A program made the position numbers and the translations under genes. The notes beneath the pieces were generated by a model. The model was given only the letters and a program-made list of their open reading frames with translations, was not told where the DNA came from and made no database searches. A stretch of 29,837 nt of DNA from CAYXWM01 sp964392115 (lineage in GTDB: Bacteria; Bacillota; Clostridia; Lachnospirales; WRBF01), in contig CAYMOU010000023.1 of NCBI GenBank assembly GCA_964392115.1, positions 1 to 29,837 on the forward strand, in the 5' to 3' direction. Numbering within the stretch: position 1 is the first letter of the stretch; each line of letters opens with the position of its first letter. Shown here one piece after another: positions 7,351 to 15,566 of this stretch.

Positions 7351-8202
7351 ATGCCGGATGTAGCCTTTCCCAATCTGGGAATAGAAATAAACGAAATGTC
7401 ACGGGTGGCATTTACAGCTTTCGGCCTGCCTATCTATTGGTACGGCATTATTATTGCAACGGGTGTTTTAGCCGGCTTGTTATACACCCACTTAGAAGCC
7501 AAAAGAACCGGTCAAGACCCGGCCACTTATTCTAACTTTTTACTTATTGCCATTGTTACCTGCATTATTGGCGCTAGGCTGTATTTTGTAATTTTTTCTT
7601 GGGACAATTACAAGGACAACCTCTTGGAGATTTTTAACCTAAGAAACGGCGGACTGGCAATTTACGGAGCGGTTATAGCCGCTGTTATTACCGGTGTAAT
7701 CTTCACCAAGAAAAACAAACTTAGCTTTTATTCCTTTGCGGATACTGCCGCTCCTGCTTTGATTCTGGGCCAAGCTATAGGCCGCTGGGGTAACTTTTTC
7801 AACCGAGAAGCCTTCGGCGGTTTCGCCTCCTCAGACAACTTATTGGCCATGCAGTACAAAATATCACAGGTGGAATTTATCCCGGTCGAAATTATGAACA
7901 ATAAAATCGGCGAATATATTCAGGTTCACCCCACCTTCCTTTACGAATCACTCTGGAATTTGGGCATCTTCCTGTTTATGGTATTCTACAAACGCCATAA
8001 AAAATTCGACGGTGAAATATTCTGGATTTATTTTGTGGGCTACGGCATAGGCCGTTCTTGGATAGAAGCCCTACGCCAAGACCAACTGCTGCTCTGGGGT
8101 ACAAATATTCCGGTTTCGCTGGTTTTATCCTTGGCATTAGCGATTTTGGGCATAGTAATGATAGTATACAACCGCATAAAAATACGTACCATAAATCCTT
8201 AA
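7351..8202 (+). CDS. lgt: Prolipoprotein diacylglyceryl transferase Lgt
   Basis: Lgt (283 aa) is an integral membrane enzyme that moves the diacylglyceryl group of phosphatidylglycerol to the lipobox cysteine of prelipoproteins, the first step of lipoprotein maturation. The family signature GRWGNFFNREAFGG is at 144-157, and the preceding active-site loop reads NGGLAIYGA. About seven hydrophobic segments are visible, the last ending near residue 275. AGGGAG precedes the ATG by 8 nt. The longer overlapping frame starting at 7260 is a shadow in another frame. Repeat copy 1 forms most of the region between the upstream terminator and the start codon. It is followed by gpr, which seems to have its own sporulation promoter, so lgt is probably transcribed alone. 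Confidence 0.96.
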   Translation: MPDVAFPNLGIEINEMSRVAFTAFGLPIYWYGIIIATGVLAGLLYTHLEAKRTGQDPATYSNFLLIAIVTCIIGARLYFVIFSWDNYKDNLLEIFNLRNGGLAIYGAVIAAVITGVIFTKKNKLSFYSFADTAAPALILGQAIGRWGNFFNREAFGGFASSDNLLAMQYKISQVEFIPVEIMNNKIGEYIQVHPTFLYESLWNLGIFLFMVFYKRHKKFDGEIFWIYFVGYGIGRSWIEALRQDQLLLWGTNIPVSLVLSLALAILGIVMIVYNRIKIRTINP

Positions 8203-8212
8203 AGTGCTTAAT

Positions 8213-8241
8213 GTATAATTATACGATATGTGGCAAAAATA
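8213..8241 (+). promoter_or_regulatory. Candidate sigma-F/sigma-G promoter of gpr
   Basis: GTATA (8213-8217) matches the forespore -35 GYATA, and GGCAAAAATA (8232-8241) matches the sigma-F -10 GGNNANAHTR at every defined position. The spacer is 14 bp, one or two shorter than usual. gpr is known to be transcribed by forespore sigma factors in Bacillus, so motif and target agree. A small GGGTA/TACCC stem follows at 8242-8266. Confidence 0.6.
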
Positions 8242-8340
8242 GGGTATACAGCTATTTTAATACCCCAAGAGAGAAAGCTTTTTTAAGTATTTCTAACCTA
8301 ATCCTCTCTTTCAAAAAACTGTGCCATCATGGAGGTAATT

Positions 8341-9345
8341 ATGCAGAAACTACAAATCTACACCGATTTGGCAATAGAAGCCCACGAAACAAGAACAGAC
8401 GTTGCCTTGCAAACAAGCCCCGGCGTTTCTCAAGACTTTGAAGGTGTGGAAGTCAGCACTGATGAAACAGACAATATTTTAGTCACCACGGTGGAGGTTA
8501 AGGACGAAAAAGGCGCCGAACGCATAGGCAAACCCATAGGTACTTATATCACCATAGAGTCCCAATCTCTCAAGGAAAACGACGTGTCAATACACGAAAA
8601 GATTATAGAAATACTGTCCCAAACAATTGGCAAGCTGCATAACTTAAACAAAGATGACTCTGTGCTGATTGTAGGCCTGGGAAACTGGCAGGTAACCCCG
8701 GACGCCTTAGGCCCCAAAACCGTATCCAAACTGCTGGTAACACGCCATATAGCCAAAAAGGACATACTTCCGGACGAAATCGAAGATAAGGTACGGGGCG
8801 TAGCCGCCATATCTCCCGGTGTTCTGGGGCTTACCGGCATAGAAACCAGCGAAATAGTAAAAGGCATAGTGGATAAAATCCAACCGAAACTGGTTATCGC
8901 TATAGATGCCCTTGCCGCACGTAAAACAAGCCGTATTAACACCACCATACAAATAGCTAACACCGGCGTTACACCCGGCGGCGGCATAGGCAACAAACGC
9001 AAGGCTCTAAATGAAGAAAACTTAGGCATCCCGGTTATAGCCATAGGCGTACCCACCGTGGTAGACGCCGCAACCCTAACCAACGACACCATTAACCGCA
9101 TACTGGACGAAATGCTCCAACAAACCCAACACGGCGGCGAGTTCTACAACACCCTGAAAAACCTACAGGACGAAGAAAAATACAACCTTATTGCAGACAT
9201 TCTAAACCCCTACCAAAATATGTTTGTTACCCCAAAAGAAGTAGACGCTGTAATAGAACGTCTCTCAAACATTATAGGCAACGCCCTGAACATATCCTTG
9301 CACCCGGGTATAGATATTGATGATATAAACCGCTATCTGTATTAA
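8341..9345 (+). CDS. gpr: Spore germination protease GPR
   Basis: GPR (334 aa) is the aspartic-type endopeptidase that degrades small acid-soluble spore proteins at germination, releasing DNA and amino acids. The N-terminal TDLAIEAHE is the family's zymogen-processing region; the pro-peptide would be very short here (about 7-9 residues). Other family segments are VLIVGLGNWQVTPDALGP, SPGVLGLTGIET, AIDALAAR and the TPGGGIGNKRKALNEENLG stretch. The ATG at 8341 is chosen because GGAGGT lies 4 nt upstream; an in-frame ATG at 8329 overlaps that site. GPR is made in the forespore, matching the sigma-F/G-like promoter at 8213-8241. A hairpin follows the gene at 9367. Confidence 0.95.
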   Translation: MQKLQIYTDLAIEAHETRTDVALQTSPGVSQDFEGVEVSTDETDNILVTTVEVKDEKGAERIGKPIGTYITIESQSLKENDVSIHEKIIEILSQTIGKLHNLNKDDSVLIVGLGNWQVTPDALGPKTVSKLLVTRHIAKKDILPDEIEDKVRGVAAISPGVLGLTGIETSEIVKGIVDKIQPKLVIAIDALAARKTSRINTTIQIANTGVTPGGGIGNKRKALNEENLGIPVIAIGVPTVVDAATLTNDTINRILDEMLQQTQHGGEFYNTLKNLQDEEKYNLIADILNPYQNMFVTPKEVDAVIERLSNIIGNALNISLHPGIDIDDINRYLY

Positions 9346-9366
9346 AAATTGAATTAGCCCTTTGTT

Positions 9367-9418
9367 TTAGACTTTCGTCCCACCAAGACGAAAGTCTAAC
9401 CATATTCGGAGTTTTTTT
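9367..9418 (+). terminator. Probable terminator after gpr
   Basis: A perfect 13-bp stem (TTAGACTTTCGTC with GACGAAAGTCTAA, 7-nt loop) ends at 9399. The T-run (9411-9418) begins 11 nt later, which is farther than in a standard intrinsic terminator. Confidence 0.6.
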
Positions 9419-9446
9419 GTTTATAAATAATTGCAATAAGGTATAT

Positions 9447-9502
9447 TAAAGTCTTTTTGGAGAGATTTAGAGCTTCAGAAAAAGTTCCCTTGAAGGTTTT
9501 TT
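9447..9502 (+). repeat. BOX-like repeat copy 2 (degenerate), before pepD
   Basis: TTAAAGTCTTTTTGG at the left and CTTCAGAAAAAGTTCCCTTG plus AAGGTTTT at the right match the family, but most of the left hairpin arm is missing. It lies upstream of the likely pepD promoter, so it may not be in the pepD mRNA. Confidence 0.6.
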
Positions 9503-9540
9503 CCCTACGGCGGATTTCGACAAAATTCATTAGTTTTTGT

Positions 9541-9569
9541 TTGCTACACAAAATTTATTGTGCTATAAT
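9541..9569 (+). promoter_or_regulatory. Likely sigma-A promoter of pepD
   Basis: TTGCTA (9541-9546), a 17-bp spacer, and TATAAT (9564-9569) with an extended -10 TG. Transcription would start near 9576, giving a leader of about 40 nt that contains the GGAGG ribosome binding site. Confidence 0.65.
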
Positions 9570-9615
9570 GTTATATTTAGAAAAAAGTCCCACAGTGCCA
9601 CGGAGGCTTAGCAGA

Positions 9616-11052
9616 ATGAAAGAACAAGTTATCTCTTTTTTTGAAAACATCAGCGCCTTTCCCAGAGGCTCCGGCAACGAAAAAGCTATAAGCGATTATT
9701 TGGTTGAGTTCGCCAAGGCTCGTAACCTTTGGGTCTTTCAAGATTCATCCTATAACGTAATTATAAAAAAACCGGCAACCCCGGGTTATGAAACCGCACC
9801 TACCCTAATTTTACAGGCTCACCTTGATATGGTCTGCGAAAAAAATTCAGACGTTAACCACGACTTCCTTATAGACCCTATAAAATTGGTCTTTGACGGT
9901 GACTTCATCAAAGCCGCCGGCACCACCCTGGGTGCAGACAACGGCATAGGTCTGGCAATGATAATGACGGTTTTGGACAGCACAGACCTGCAACATCCGT
10001 CATTGGAAGCCCTGTTTACCGCCTCCGAAGAAACCGGTATGGAAGGCGCCATAGCCCTTGATATGCAATTACTCCAAGGCACGGTTTTAATAAACCTAGA
10101 CACAGGCTCCGAGGACGAAATAATAGCCGGCTGTTGCGGCGGCCTTAAAAGCTATGTGGAGTTACCGGCGGAAATAACCCAATTGCCCGAAAATACAGCA
10201 CTGTACAATTTATATATATCAGGCCTAAAAGGCGGCCATTCCGGCGAAGACATAGATAAAGGCAGAGCCAACGCTATACGTACCCTAGCCCGTGTACTTG
10301 CTACCTTGTCGGAAAAATACAATTACTATCTCTGCCATGTAAGCGGTGGCGAAAAAGCCAATGCCATTCCCAGAGAAGCATTTGCTACCCTAGCCTTTGA
10401 GCCTTCTTTAAAAGAAGCAATAGAAAAAGACTTAGCCGTACTTTTGGAAGTCCTAAAAGACGAATACGGCTGTATCGAGCCTAATATCAGCCTTAAACTA
10501 ACGGGCAACCCGGAAAAGCCCTTAAAAGCCTTTACCCATGAACTGAAAGAAAAAATCTTGGACTTGTTGCTGCTTATTCCCAACGGCGTTTTGGCCATGA
10601 GTACAGATATACCCGGGATGCCGGATACCTCAAATAACGTAGGGGTTTTACGGACAGAACAAGACAACATCCTAATAAAATGCGATATACGCTCCAACTA
10701 CGGCAGTAAAAAGCAATATTACGCAAATATAATTAAAAGGCTGGCAAAGCTTGCCGGTGGAAAATACAACCAAATGGCTGAATATCCCTCTTGGAAATTC
10801 CGCCAAAACTCAAAATTAAGGGATTTACTGGTGGAATCTTACAAGGAAGTCAACATTATCCCCAAAGTTACCGCCATACACGCCGGTTTGGAATGTTGTG
10901 TATTTGCGGATAAATTGCAGGATTTGGACATAGTATCCTTTGGTCCTAATTTATACGACATACATTCCCCTGAAGAACGAGTCAGCATAGAATCCGTAGG
11001 CAGAGTTTATTCCGTACTTACCGGCCTTCTGGAAAAAACCAACCGGTTGTAA
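9616..11052 (+). CDS. pepD: Aminoacyl-histidine dipeptidase PepD (M20 family)
   Basis: A cytosolic zinc metallopeptidase of 478 aa that hydrolyses Xaa-His and other dipeptides. M20 metal-site motifs are all visible: QAHLDMV (His69, Asp71), TLGADNGIG (near 104-112), TASEETGMEG (Glu-Glu near 138), and INLDTGSED. GLKGGHSGEDI marks the start of the lid/dimerisation domain and AIHAGLECC the late histidine. Length is close to E. coli PepD (485). The ATG at 9616 is chosen because GGAGG stands 8 nt upstream and translation opens with the usual KEQVISFFENISAFPRGSGNE; the frame extending to 9457 would translate the repeat and the promoter. A possible small membrane ORF follows 28 nt downstream. Confidence 0.95.
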   Translation: MKEQVISFFENISAFPRGSGNEKAISDYLVEFAKARNLWVFQDSSYNVIIKKPATPGYETAPTLILQAHLDMVCEKNSDVNHDFLIDPIKLVFDGDFIKAAGTTLGADNGIGLAMIMTVLDSTDLQHPSLEALFTASEETGMEGAIALDMQLLQGTVLINLDTGSEDEIIAGCCGGLKSYVELPAEITQLPENTALYNLYISGLKGGHSGEDIDKGRANAIRTLARVLATLSEKYNYYLCHVSGGEKANAIPREAFATLAFEPSLKEAIEKDLAVLLEVLKDEYGCIEPNISLKLTGNPEKPLKAFTHELKEKILDLLLLIPNGVLAMSTDIPGMPDTSNNVGVLRTEQDNILIKCDIRSNYGSKKQYYANIIKRLAKLAGGKYNQMAEYPSWKFRQNSKLRDLLVESYKEVNIIPKVTAIHAGLECCVFADKLQDLDIVSFGPNLYDIHSPEERVSIESVGRVYSVLTGLLEKTNRL

Positions 11053-11080
11053 CCCTGTGCCTATGAGTGGAGGTACAAAA

Positions 11081-11215
11081 GTGTCTGCATCCACAAAAAA
11101 AATTATCTTTAGAATAATAATCGTAATACTCTCGGTTATTATTCTAAAAATACTGATTGATAACTTGTTAATAATTTTTGAATTTATAGCTTTTTTTACT
11201 GATAATGCTGTTTAA
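11081..11215 (+). CDS. Possible 44-residue single-pass membrane protein
   Basis: A GTG at 11081 stands 6 nt after a strong GGAGGT and opens a 44-codon frame ending at TAA (11213-11215). The product begins MSASTKKIIFRIIIVILSV and is basic at the N-terminus, then almost wholly hydrophobic from about residue 8 to 39, with one aspartate-asparagine break (27-28). This would be one long or two short membrane helices. No family was recognised. It lies 28 nt after pepD and could be co-transcribed. Caution: a 13-bp inverted repeat (TTTAGAATAATAA / TTATTATTCTAAA, 11108-11148) runs through it, so the region could be structured RNA or chance AT-rich sequence instead. Confidence 0.4.
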   Translation: MSASTKKIIFRIIIVILSVIILKILIDNLLIIFEFIAFFTDNAV

Positions 11216-11293
11216 ACGACAGCTAATACTCTACACCCTTACTACCGTCGCAACCTATCACCCAATTCAGATACCTAAGAATGAGGTTAACTT

Positions 11294-12568
11294 ATGAAAA
11301 AATGGTGGGATGAGAAATACTTTAAAATTTGTTTATATGTAGTGGTTGCCTTCGGCTTGATTTATGTATTAAAACTGGCCGTTGATTCCGTTGCTTACGT
11401 TTTGGTTAACGTAAATGAAACGGGTGCGTTCTTTGATAATTTTTTCTCAAAGTTATCAAGCGTGTTTGCACCCTTGATTATTGCTTTAATCCTTGCCTAT
11501 TTGCTAGACCCCTTTGTGGACTTTCTGGAGCGTATGTATCATGTATTCTATGACAGATACTTAAAAGACACCTTCCGCCGCCCAAATTGGATAAAGAAAC
11601 ACAAAAAGAAGATCGAGAAACCCAAAAAACGTGTGGCAGGGGTTACGCTTGCCTATGTGTCCGTTTTTTTGTTTTTCTTTATCCTGTTTTGGTCCTTCTT
11701 CGGCAAGCTTATTAACAGCACCAATGATGACTTCCTCCGTAACGTGGTCAACAACATCATGGGCGTTTTCAACAGCTTCTCCGAGGCCGTTAACACCATA
11801 CAAATAAACCTGCTGGACTGGGGCGTTTCCGAATATTTCAGCGGTTTTATTACCGAGTTTTTGCAATCTGTCAGTGTTACCGCCTCCGGCTTTGTAAGCG
11901 GTCTGTCCGAGACTATTTCCTCAGCCGGCACCGGCATTTTAAATTTCTTGCTGGGTATTATCCTTTCAGCCTATATTTTGCTGGACAAAGACGTTATACT
12001 TAAAACTTCGTCTTCGGTGGCACATTCTTATTTGCCCACCAAGCTTTACAACACCTTCCGCAATATTATAGGTGACATTAACGCCGTTTTCTCCGGCTAT
12101 ATCAGAGGCCAACTTGCGGATGCCTCCATTATGGCTTGCTTAATCAGCCTGTGGCTTACCTTGGTAGGGGTTCAGTTTTCGGTATTTATCGGTATACTTT
12201 CGGGCATAGCCAACCTTATACCCTACTTTGGCGCAATTATAGCCTTCTTCTTAACCATTATCGCCGCCCTTTTAAGCGGTGACCCCATGCAGGCTGTTTA
12301 CGCAGGTATAGGTATACTGGTTCTGCAACAAATCGACGGTATGTTTATTGCACCCCGTGTTGTGGGCAAATCCGTAGAACTTGGCCCGGCTCTGGTTTTA
12401 ATCTCCCTGACCGTAGGCGGCAGCTTATTCGGTATAGTGGGTATGGTTATTGCCGTTCCTACCTGTGCCATTATCAAGCTTTTCCTTACCCGTTACTACG
12501 CACGCCGTATGGAACGCCTGAAAAAACTTGAAGCAGAAGAAAAAGAAAACGCAACCAACACCTTCTGA
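11294..12568 (+). CDS. AI-2E family (TqsA/YdiK-type) membrane permease
   Basis: An integral membrane protein of 424 aa of the AI-2E transporter superfamily. Members are proposed to export autoinducer-2 or to exchange Na+ or other ions; the substrate here is not known. Around eight hydrophobic segments are visible, with a basic cytoplasmic loop (KKHKKKIEKPKKR, about 100-112) after the second. Family hallmarks are YIRGQLADA, the IANLIPYFGAI segment, QQIDGMFIAPRVVGKSVELG, and the final GMVIAVPTCAIIK helix. The tail (about 405-424) is charged and rich in Lys and Glu. The start ATG follows GAGGT by 6 nt. No luxS or quorum-sensing gene is in the window, so a role in signalling is not supported by context. 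Confidence 0.9.
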   Translation: MKKWWDEKYFKICLYVVVAFGLIYVLKLAVDSVAYVLVNVNETGAFFDNFFSKLSSVFAPLIIALILAYLLDPFVDFLERMYHVFYDRYLKDTFRRPNWIKKHKKKIEKPKKRVAGVTLAYVSVFLFFFILFWSFFGKLINSTNDDFLRNVVNNIMGVFNSFSEAVNTIQINLLDWGVSEYFSGFITEFLQSVSVTASGFVSGLSETISSAGTGILNFLLGIILSAYILLDKDVILKTSSSVAHSYLPTKLYNTFRNIIGDINAVFSGYIRGQLADASIMACLISLWLTLVGVQFSVFIGILSGIANLIPYFGAIIAFFLTIIAALLSGDPMQAVYAGIGILVLQQIDGMFIAPRVVGKSVELGPALVLISLTVGGSLFGIVGMVIAVPTCAIIKLFLTRYYARRMERLKKLEAEEKENATNTF

Positions 12569-12836
12569 CACCCTTGATGGACCTATTCCAAAATTTACAC
12601 TTTGTTTAATATAACAAAATTATATAAAATTATCTCAATAATACACTTTCCGGCATATATTTTAAGACAAACCGATATAAAGTTTTCATAATTCGGCACT
12701 TAAAATTAACCGGTTACAACAGCCGGTTGCCGATTTAAAAGGCTTTTATGGCGACTGACATATAATAACAGCAACGTTACAGTAACAACTTAAAATCTTA
12801 AATCCGGCAAAAAATCTTACAATAAGATCTTTTATT
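12569..12836. other. Intergenic spacer after the AI-2E-family gene
   Basis: An AT-rich spacer without ORFs of note. It contains a short AACCGG/CCGGTT stem (12708-12727), the small palindrome GTTACAGTAAC (12776-12786), and a weak 6-bp stem ATCTTA/TAAGAT (12814-12828) before CTTTTATTT that could be a poor terminator. A TATAAT at 12761 has no matching -35 at the usual distance. Repeat copy 3 begins directly after. Confidence 0.4.
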
Positions 12837-13022
12837 TAAAGTCTTTTTGAAGGGAGTTTGAAACCCGGTTGCAATCAAAAATGAATTTATTCATTTTTAG
12901 TTGCAACACCACAACATACCGATTCGCATTGTCAGTTTCAGATAAATAAGGATTTTTAAAGCGAATTGGTATGAGGGAAACTTTTTCTTCAGAAAAAGTT
13001 TCCCTCGAGGTTTTAATCTTTT
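12837..13022 (+). repeat. BOX-like repeat copy 3 (long composite form), before rel
   Basis: The left module AAAGTCTTTTTGAAGGGAG (from 12838) is followed by two inserted inverted repeats: GTTGCAAT...GTTGCAAC-type arms at 12869-12907, and CATACCGATTCGC (12915-12927) with GCGAATTGGTATG (12961-12973). The right module is a perfect 16-bp hairpin (GAGGGAAACTTTTTCT / AGAAAAAGTTTCCCTC, 12973-13006) ending in GAGGTTTTAATCTTTTT. It is in the orientation of rel. Copy 5 has the same module order. Confidence 0.85.
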
Positions 13023-13056
13023 TAAGTTGTTCACTACACATACCGCCATAATATTT

Positions 13057-13087
13057 GCCGGTTCCCTAAAGGTTTTCCGGAACCGGC
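13057..13087 (+). promoter_or_regulatory. GC-rich leader hairpin just upstream of rel
   Basis: A perfect 9-bp stem GCCGGTTCC/GGAACCGGC with a 13-nt loop ends 12 nt before the rel ribosome binding site (AAAGGA). No T-run follows. It could influence rel mRNA structure or stability; that is inference. Confidence 0.45.
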
Positions 13088-13112
13088 CGATTGTATCAAA
13101 AGGATGATATTT

Positions 13113-15371
13113 ATGACTCATCAAGAAATATATGAAAACCTAATAAACCGCATGAAGGAATATCACCCTTCTAAGGATTTTTCGCTTATAGACAAGGCTT
13201 ACAAGCTAGCCGAAGAATTCCACGGCCCACAAATACGCAAATCCGGCGAACCTTACATTATCCATCCTATGTGGGTGGCCTATATTCTTGCCGATTTGGA
13301 ATTGGACATGGAATCCGTTGTATCCGGCATCCTCCATGACGTACTGGAAGACACACCCTACGGCGAAGAAGAAATGATACGAGACTTCGGCAAAGAAATT
13401 ACCGAAATCGTAGTAGGCGTAACCAAGCTGGACAATATTGAGGACAGCTTGAAAGAGGACAAATCCAAAGACCCCAACTCCGGCCACCATGTCCACCATA
13501 TAAAAGACAAGCAAGAACTACAGGCAGAAAACTATCGCAAAATGTTTATTGCCATGGCTAAGGACATCCGTGTTATCCTAATAAAAATTGCGGACAGACT
13601 GCATAATATGCGTACCCTGCAATTTATGCGCCCGGAAAAGCAAAAGGAAAAAGCCCAAGAAACCTTGGATATTTACGCACCTCTTGCTCACCGCTTGGGT
13701 ATATCCAAACTGCGTTACGAACTCGAAGACCTTTCGTTCAGATACCTACACGAAGACGCCTACTTTGACCTTGCAAACAAAATTGAGCTGAAAAGCGCCG
13801 ACCGCCAAGCCTATATAAACTCCTTGGTATCGGAACTGAAAGCAAAAATCACCGAACGAGGCATGAACGCCCACGTGGAAGGCCGCTCCAAGCACCTTTT
13901 CAGTATCTACAAAAAAATGGTCAACCAAGACAAAACCCTTGACCAAATTTTGGATATTTTTGCCGTAAGGGTTATGGTAGACGTTCCCATAGACTGCTAC
14001 GAGGTTTTGGGTCTGGTTCACGATATGTATAAGCCCATGCCCGGCCGCTTTAAAGACTATATAGGTATGCCCAAACCCAATATGTATCAATCCCTGCACA
14101 CGGTGGTTATAGATTCTGAAGGCGAGCCTATAGAAATACAAATACGTACTTGGGATATGCACCGTACAGCAGAATACGGCATAGCAGCCCATTGGAAATA
14201 CAAGGAAGGCAAGGGCGGTTCCGTAGACCCTACCTCCGAAGAAGCAAAGTTGGCTTGGTTACGCCAAATTTTGGAATGGCAACGTGACCTTTCCGATAAC
14301 AAAGAGTTCCTGACCGCCTTGAAAACCGACCTTGACGTATATTCCGACCAGGTTTACTGCTTTACTCCCAAGGGCGAAATTATACCTCTGTTACGTGGTG
14401 CAACTCCCATAGACTTTGCCTATGCCATCCACACCGCTGTAGGTAATCGCATGGTGGGTTGCCGGGTAAACGGCATTATTGTTCCCTTTGACTATACCCT
14501 GCTTTCCGGTGACCGTATCACCATTATGACCAGCCAAAACTGCAAAGGCCCCAGCCGTGATTGGCTTAATATAGTCAAGACAAACCAAGCGAGAACCAAA
14601 ATCAATCAGTGGTTCAAAAAGGAAAACAAGGACGAAAACGTAGCCCGAGGCAAAGAAATTCTGGAAAAAGAGGCCAAGAAAAAAGGGCTTAACATTAGCG
14701 AACTGCTTACAACCCAACGCAAAAACCTTGTATTGGATAAATTCGGCTTTGCGGATTGGAGTTCTCTTTGTGCGGCGGTAGGTCACGGCGGTATAAAGGA
14801 AGCCCAAGTTATTAATCGCCTGAAAGAGGACTTTGTTAAGGAACAGGAACGTATTAATCCGCCCGAAATCAAAATCGCCCACGAATGCCACCAACACAAG
14901 CAAAGCCCGGGCAAATCCGGCATAGTGGTTAACGGGGTAGACGATGTAAGCGTTAGATTCTCAAAGTGCTGCTGTCCGGTGCCCGGTGACGAAATTATAG
15001 GCTTTGTAACCAAAGGCCGTGGGGTTTCAATCCACCGCACCGACTGTATTAACATCCTCATGCTGGACGACATAAGCCGCCATCGACTGGTTGAAACCGA
15101 ATGGCACCAGGAATCCCTCAAAGACCGTTCCAACCGCTACAACGCCCATATACGTATTACCGGCACAGACAGGGTTGGCTTGCTCTTTGACGTTTCCAAA
15201 ATGTTCTCGGAAGAAAAAATACCCGTTATGGACTTTACCGCCCAGGTTGTGGACGGTGTGGCACTTTTCACCGCCATCATAATTATAGACACCAAAGACC
15301 AGCTTGAAAAAATAACAAATAAGCTCTCCAACCTTAAAGGAGTAAAAAACGTGGAACGGGTAACCAAATAA
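13113..15371 (+). CDS. relA: Bifunctional (p)ppGpp synthetase/hydrolase Rel
   Basis: Long RelA/SpoT homologue (752 aa) that makes and degrades the alarmone (p)ppGpp, sensing uncharged tRNA on ribosomes. The HD hydrolase domain (about 30-195) has His51, the HDVLEDT motif (His75-Asp76) and ADRLHNMRTL (Asp161). The synthetase domain (about 250-385) has GRFKDYIGMPKPNMYQSLHT. Then follow TGS (VYCFTPKGEII), a zinc-finger segment with KCCCPVPGDEI and HRTDC, and a C-terminal ACT domain (about 680-752). Unlike typical family members, a roughly 19-residue extra stretch with HHVHH (125-129) sits between VTKL and QAENYRKM in the hydrolase domain. ATG 13113 follows AAAGGA by about 8 nt; the upstream in-frame ATG at 13104 overlaps that region. 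Symbol rel or relA is used in Firmicutes. Confidence 0.96.
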   Translation: MTHQEIYENLINRMKEYHPSKDFSLIDKAYKLAEEFHGPQIRKSGEPYIIHPMWVAYILADLELDMESVVSGILHDVLEDTPYGEEEMIRDFGKEITEIVVGVTKLDNIEDSLKEDKSKDPNSGHHVHHIKDKQELQAENYRKMFIAMAKDIRVILIKIADRLHNMRTLQFMRPEKQKEKAQETLDIYAPLAHRLGISKLRYELEDLSFRYLHEDAYFDLANKIELKSADRQAYINSLVSELKAKITERGMNAHVEGRSKHLFSIYKKMVNQDKTLDQILDIFAVRVMVDVPIDCYEVLGLVHDMYKPMPGRFKDYIGMPKPNMYQSLHTVVIDSEGEPIEIQIRTWDMHRTAEYGIAAHWKYKEGKGGSVDPTSEEAKLAWLRQILEWQRDLSDNKEFLTALKTDLDVYSDQVYCFTPKGEIIPLLRGATPIDFAYAIHTAVGNRMVGCRVNGIIVPFDYTLLSGDRITIMTSQNCKGPSRDWLNIVKTNQARTKINQWFKKENKDENVARGKEILEKEAKKKGLNISELLTTQRKNLVLDKFGFADWSSLCAAVGHGGIKEAQVINRLKEDFVKEQERINPPEIKIAHECHQHKQSPGKSGIVVNGVDDVSVRFSKCCCPVPGDEIIGFVTKGRGVSIHRTDCINILMLDDISRHRLVETEWHQESLKDRSNRYNAHIRITGTDRVGLLFDVSKMFSEEKIPVMDFTAQVVDGVALFTAIIIIDTKDQLEKITNKLSNLKGVKNVERVTK

Positions 15372-15478
15372 CCCGGAAACGCAGCATATAGTTATAAAAA
15401 AATCTTGGCAACTATCCGCCTTAATGTCCGGCCCGTAGGTTTGGGTAAGTTAAGGCATATTTCATTGCATGGGGAAGC

Positions 15479-15508
15479 TTTACAAAAGTTTCCCTTTTGT
15501 TTTATACT
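15479..15508 (+). promoter_or_regulatory. Candidate sigma-A promoter of the MBL-hemZ operon
   Basis: TTTACA (15479-15484), an 18-bp spacer, and TATACT (15503-15508). Transcription near 15515 would place the DnaA-box array inside a leader of about 105 nt. A stem GGGAAGCTTT/AAAGTTTCCC (15472-15494) overlapping it resembles the right hairpin of the repeat family and may be a decayed tenth copy. Confidence 0.45.
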
Positions 15509-15566
15509 GTAGTAATGAAGTAAAAAGCGGTTATGCAATGCAGCAAACGCTGAATCTCACCTGCAT

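Noticed and set aside
9457..9615. N-terminal extension of pepD
   Set aside because: The frame is open upstream, but it would translate repeat copy 2 and the likely promoter; a good ribosome binding site and the family N-terminus support 9616.
13746..14903. Antisense ORFs opposite rel
   Set aside because: Same reason: they mirror a conserved coding gene and have no independent support.
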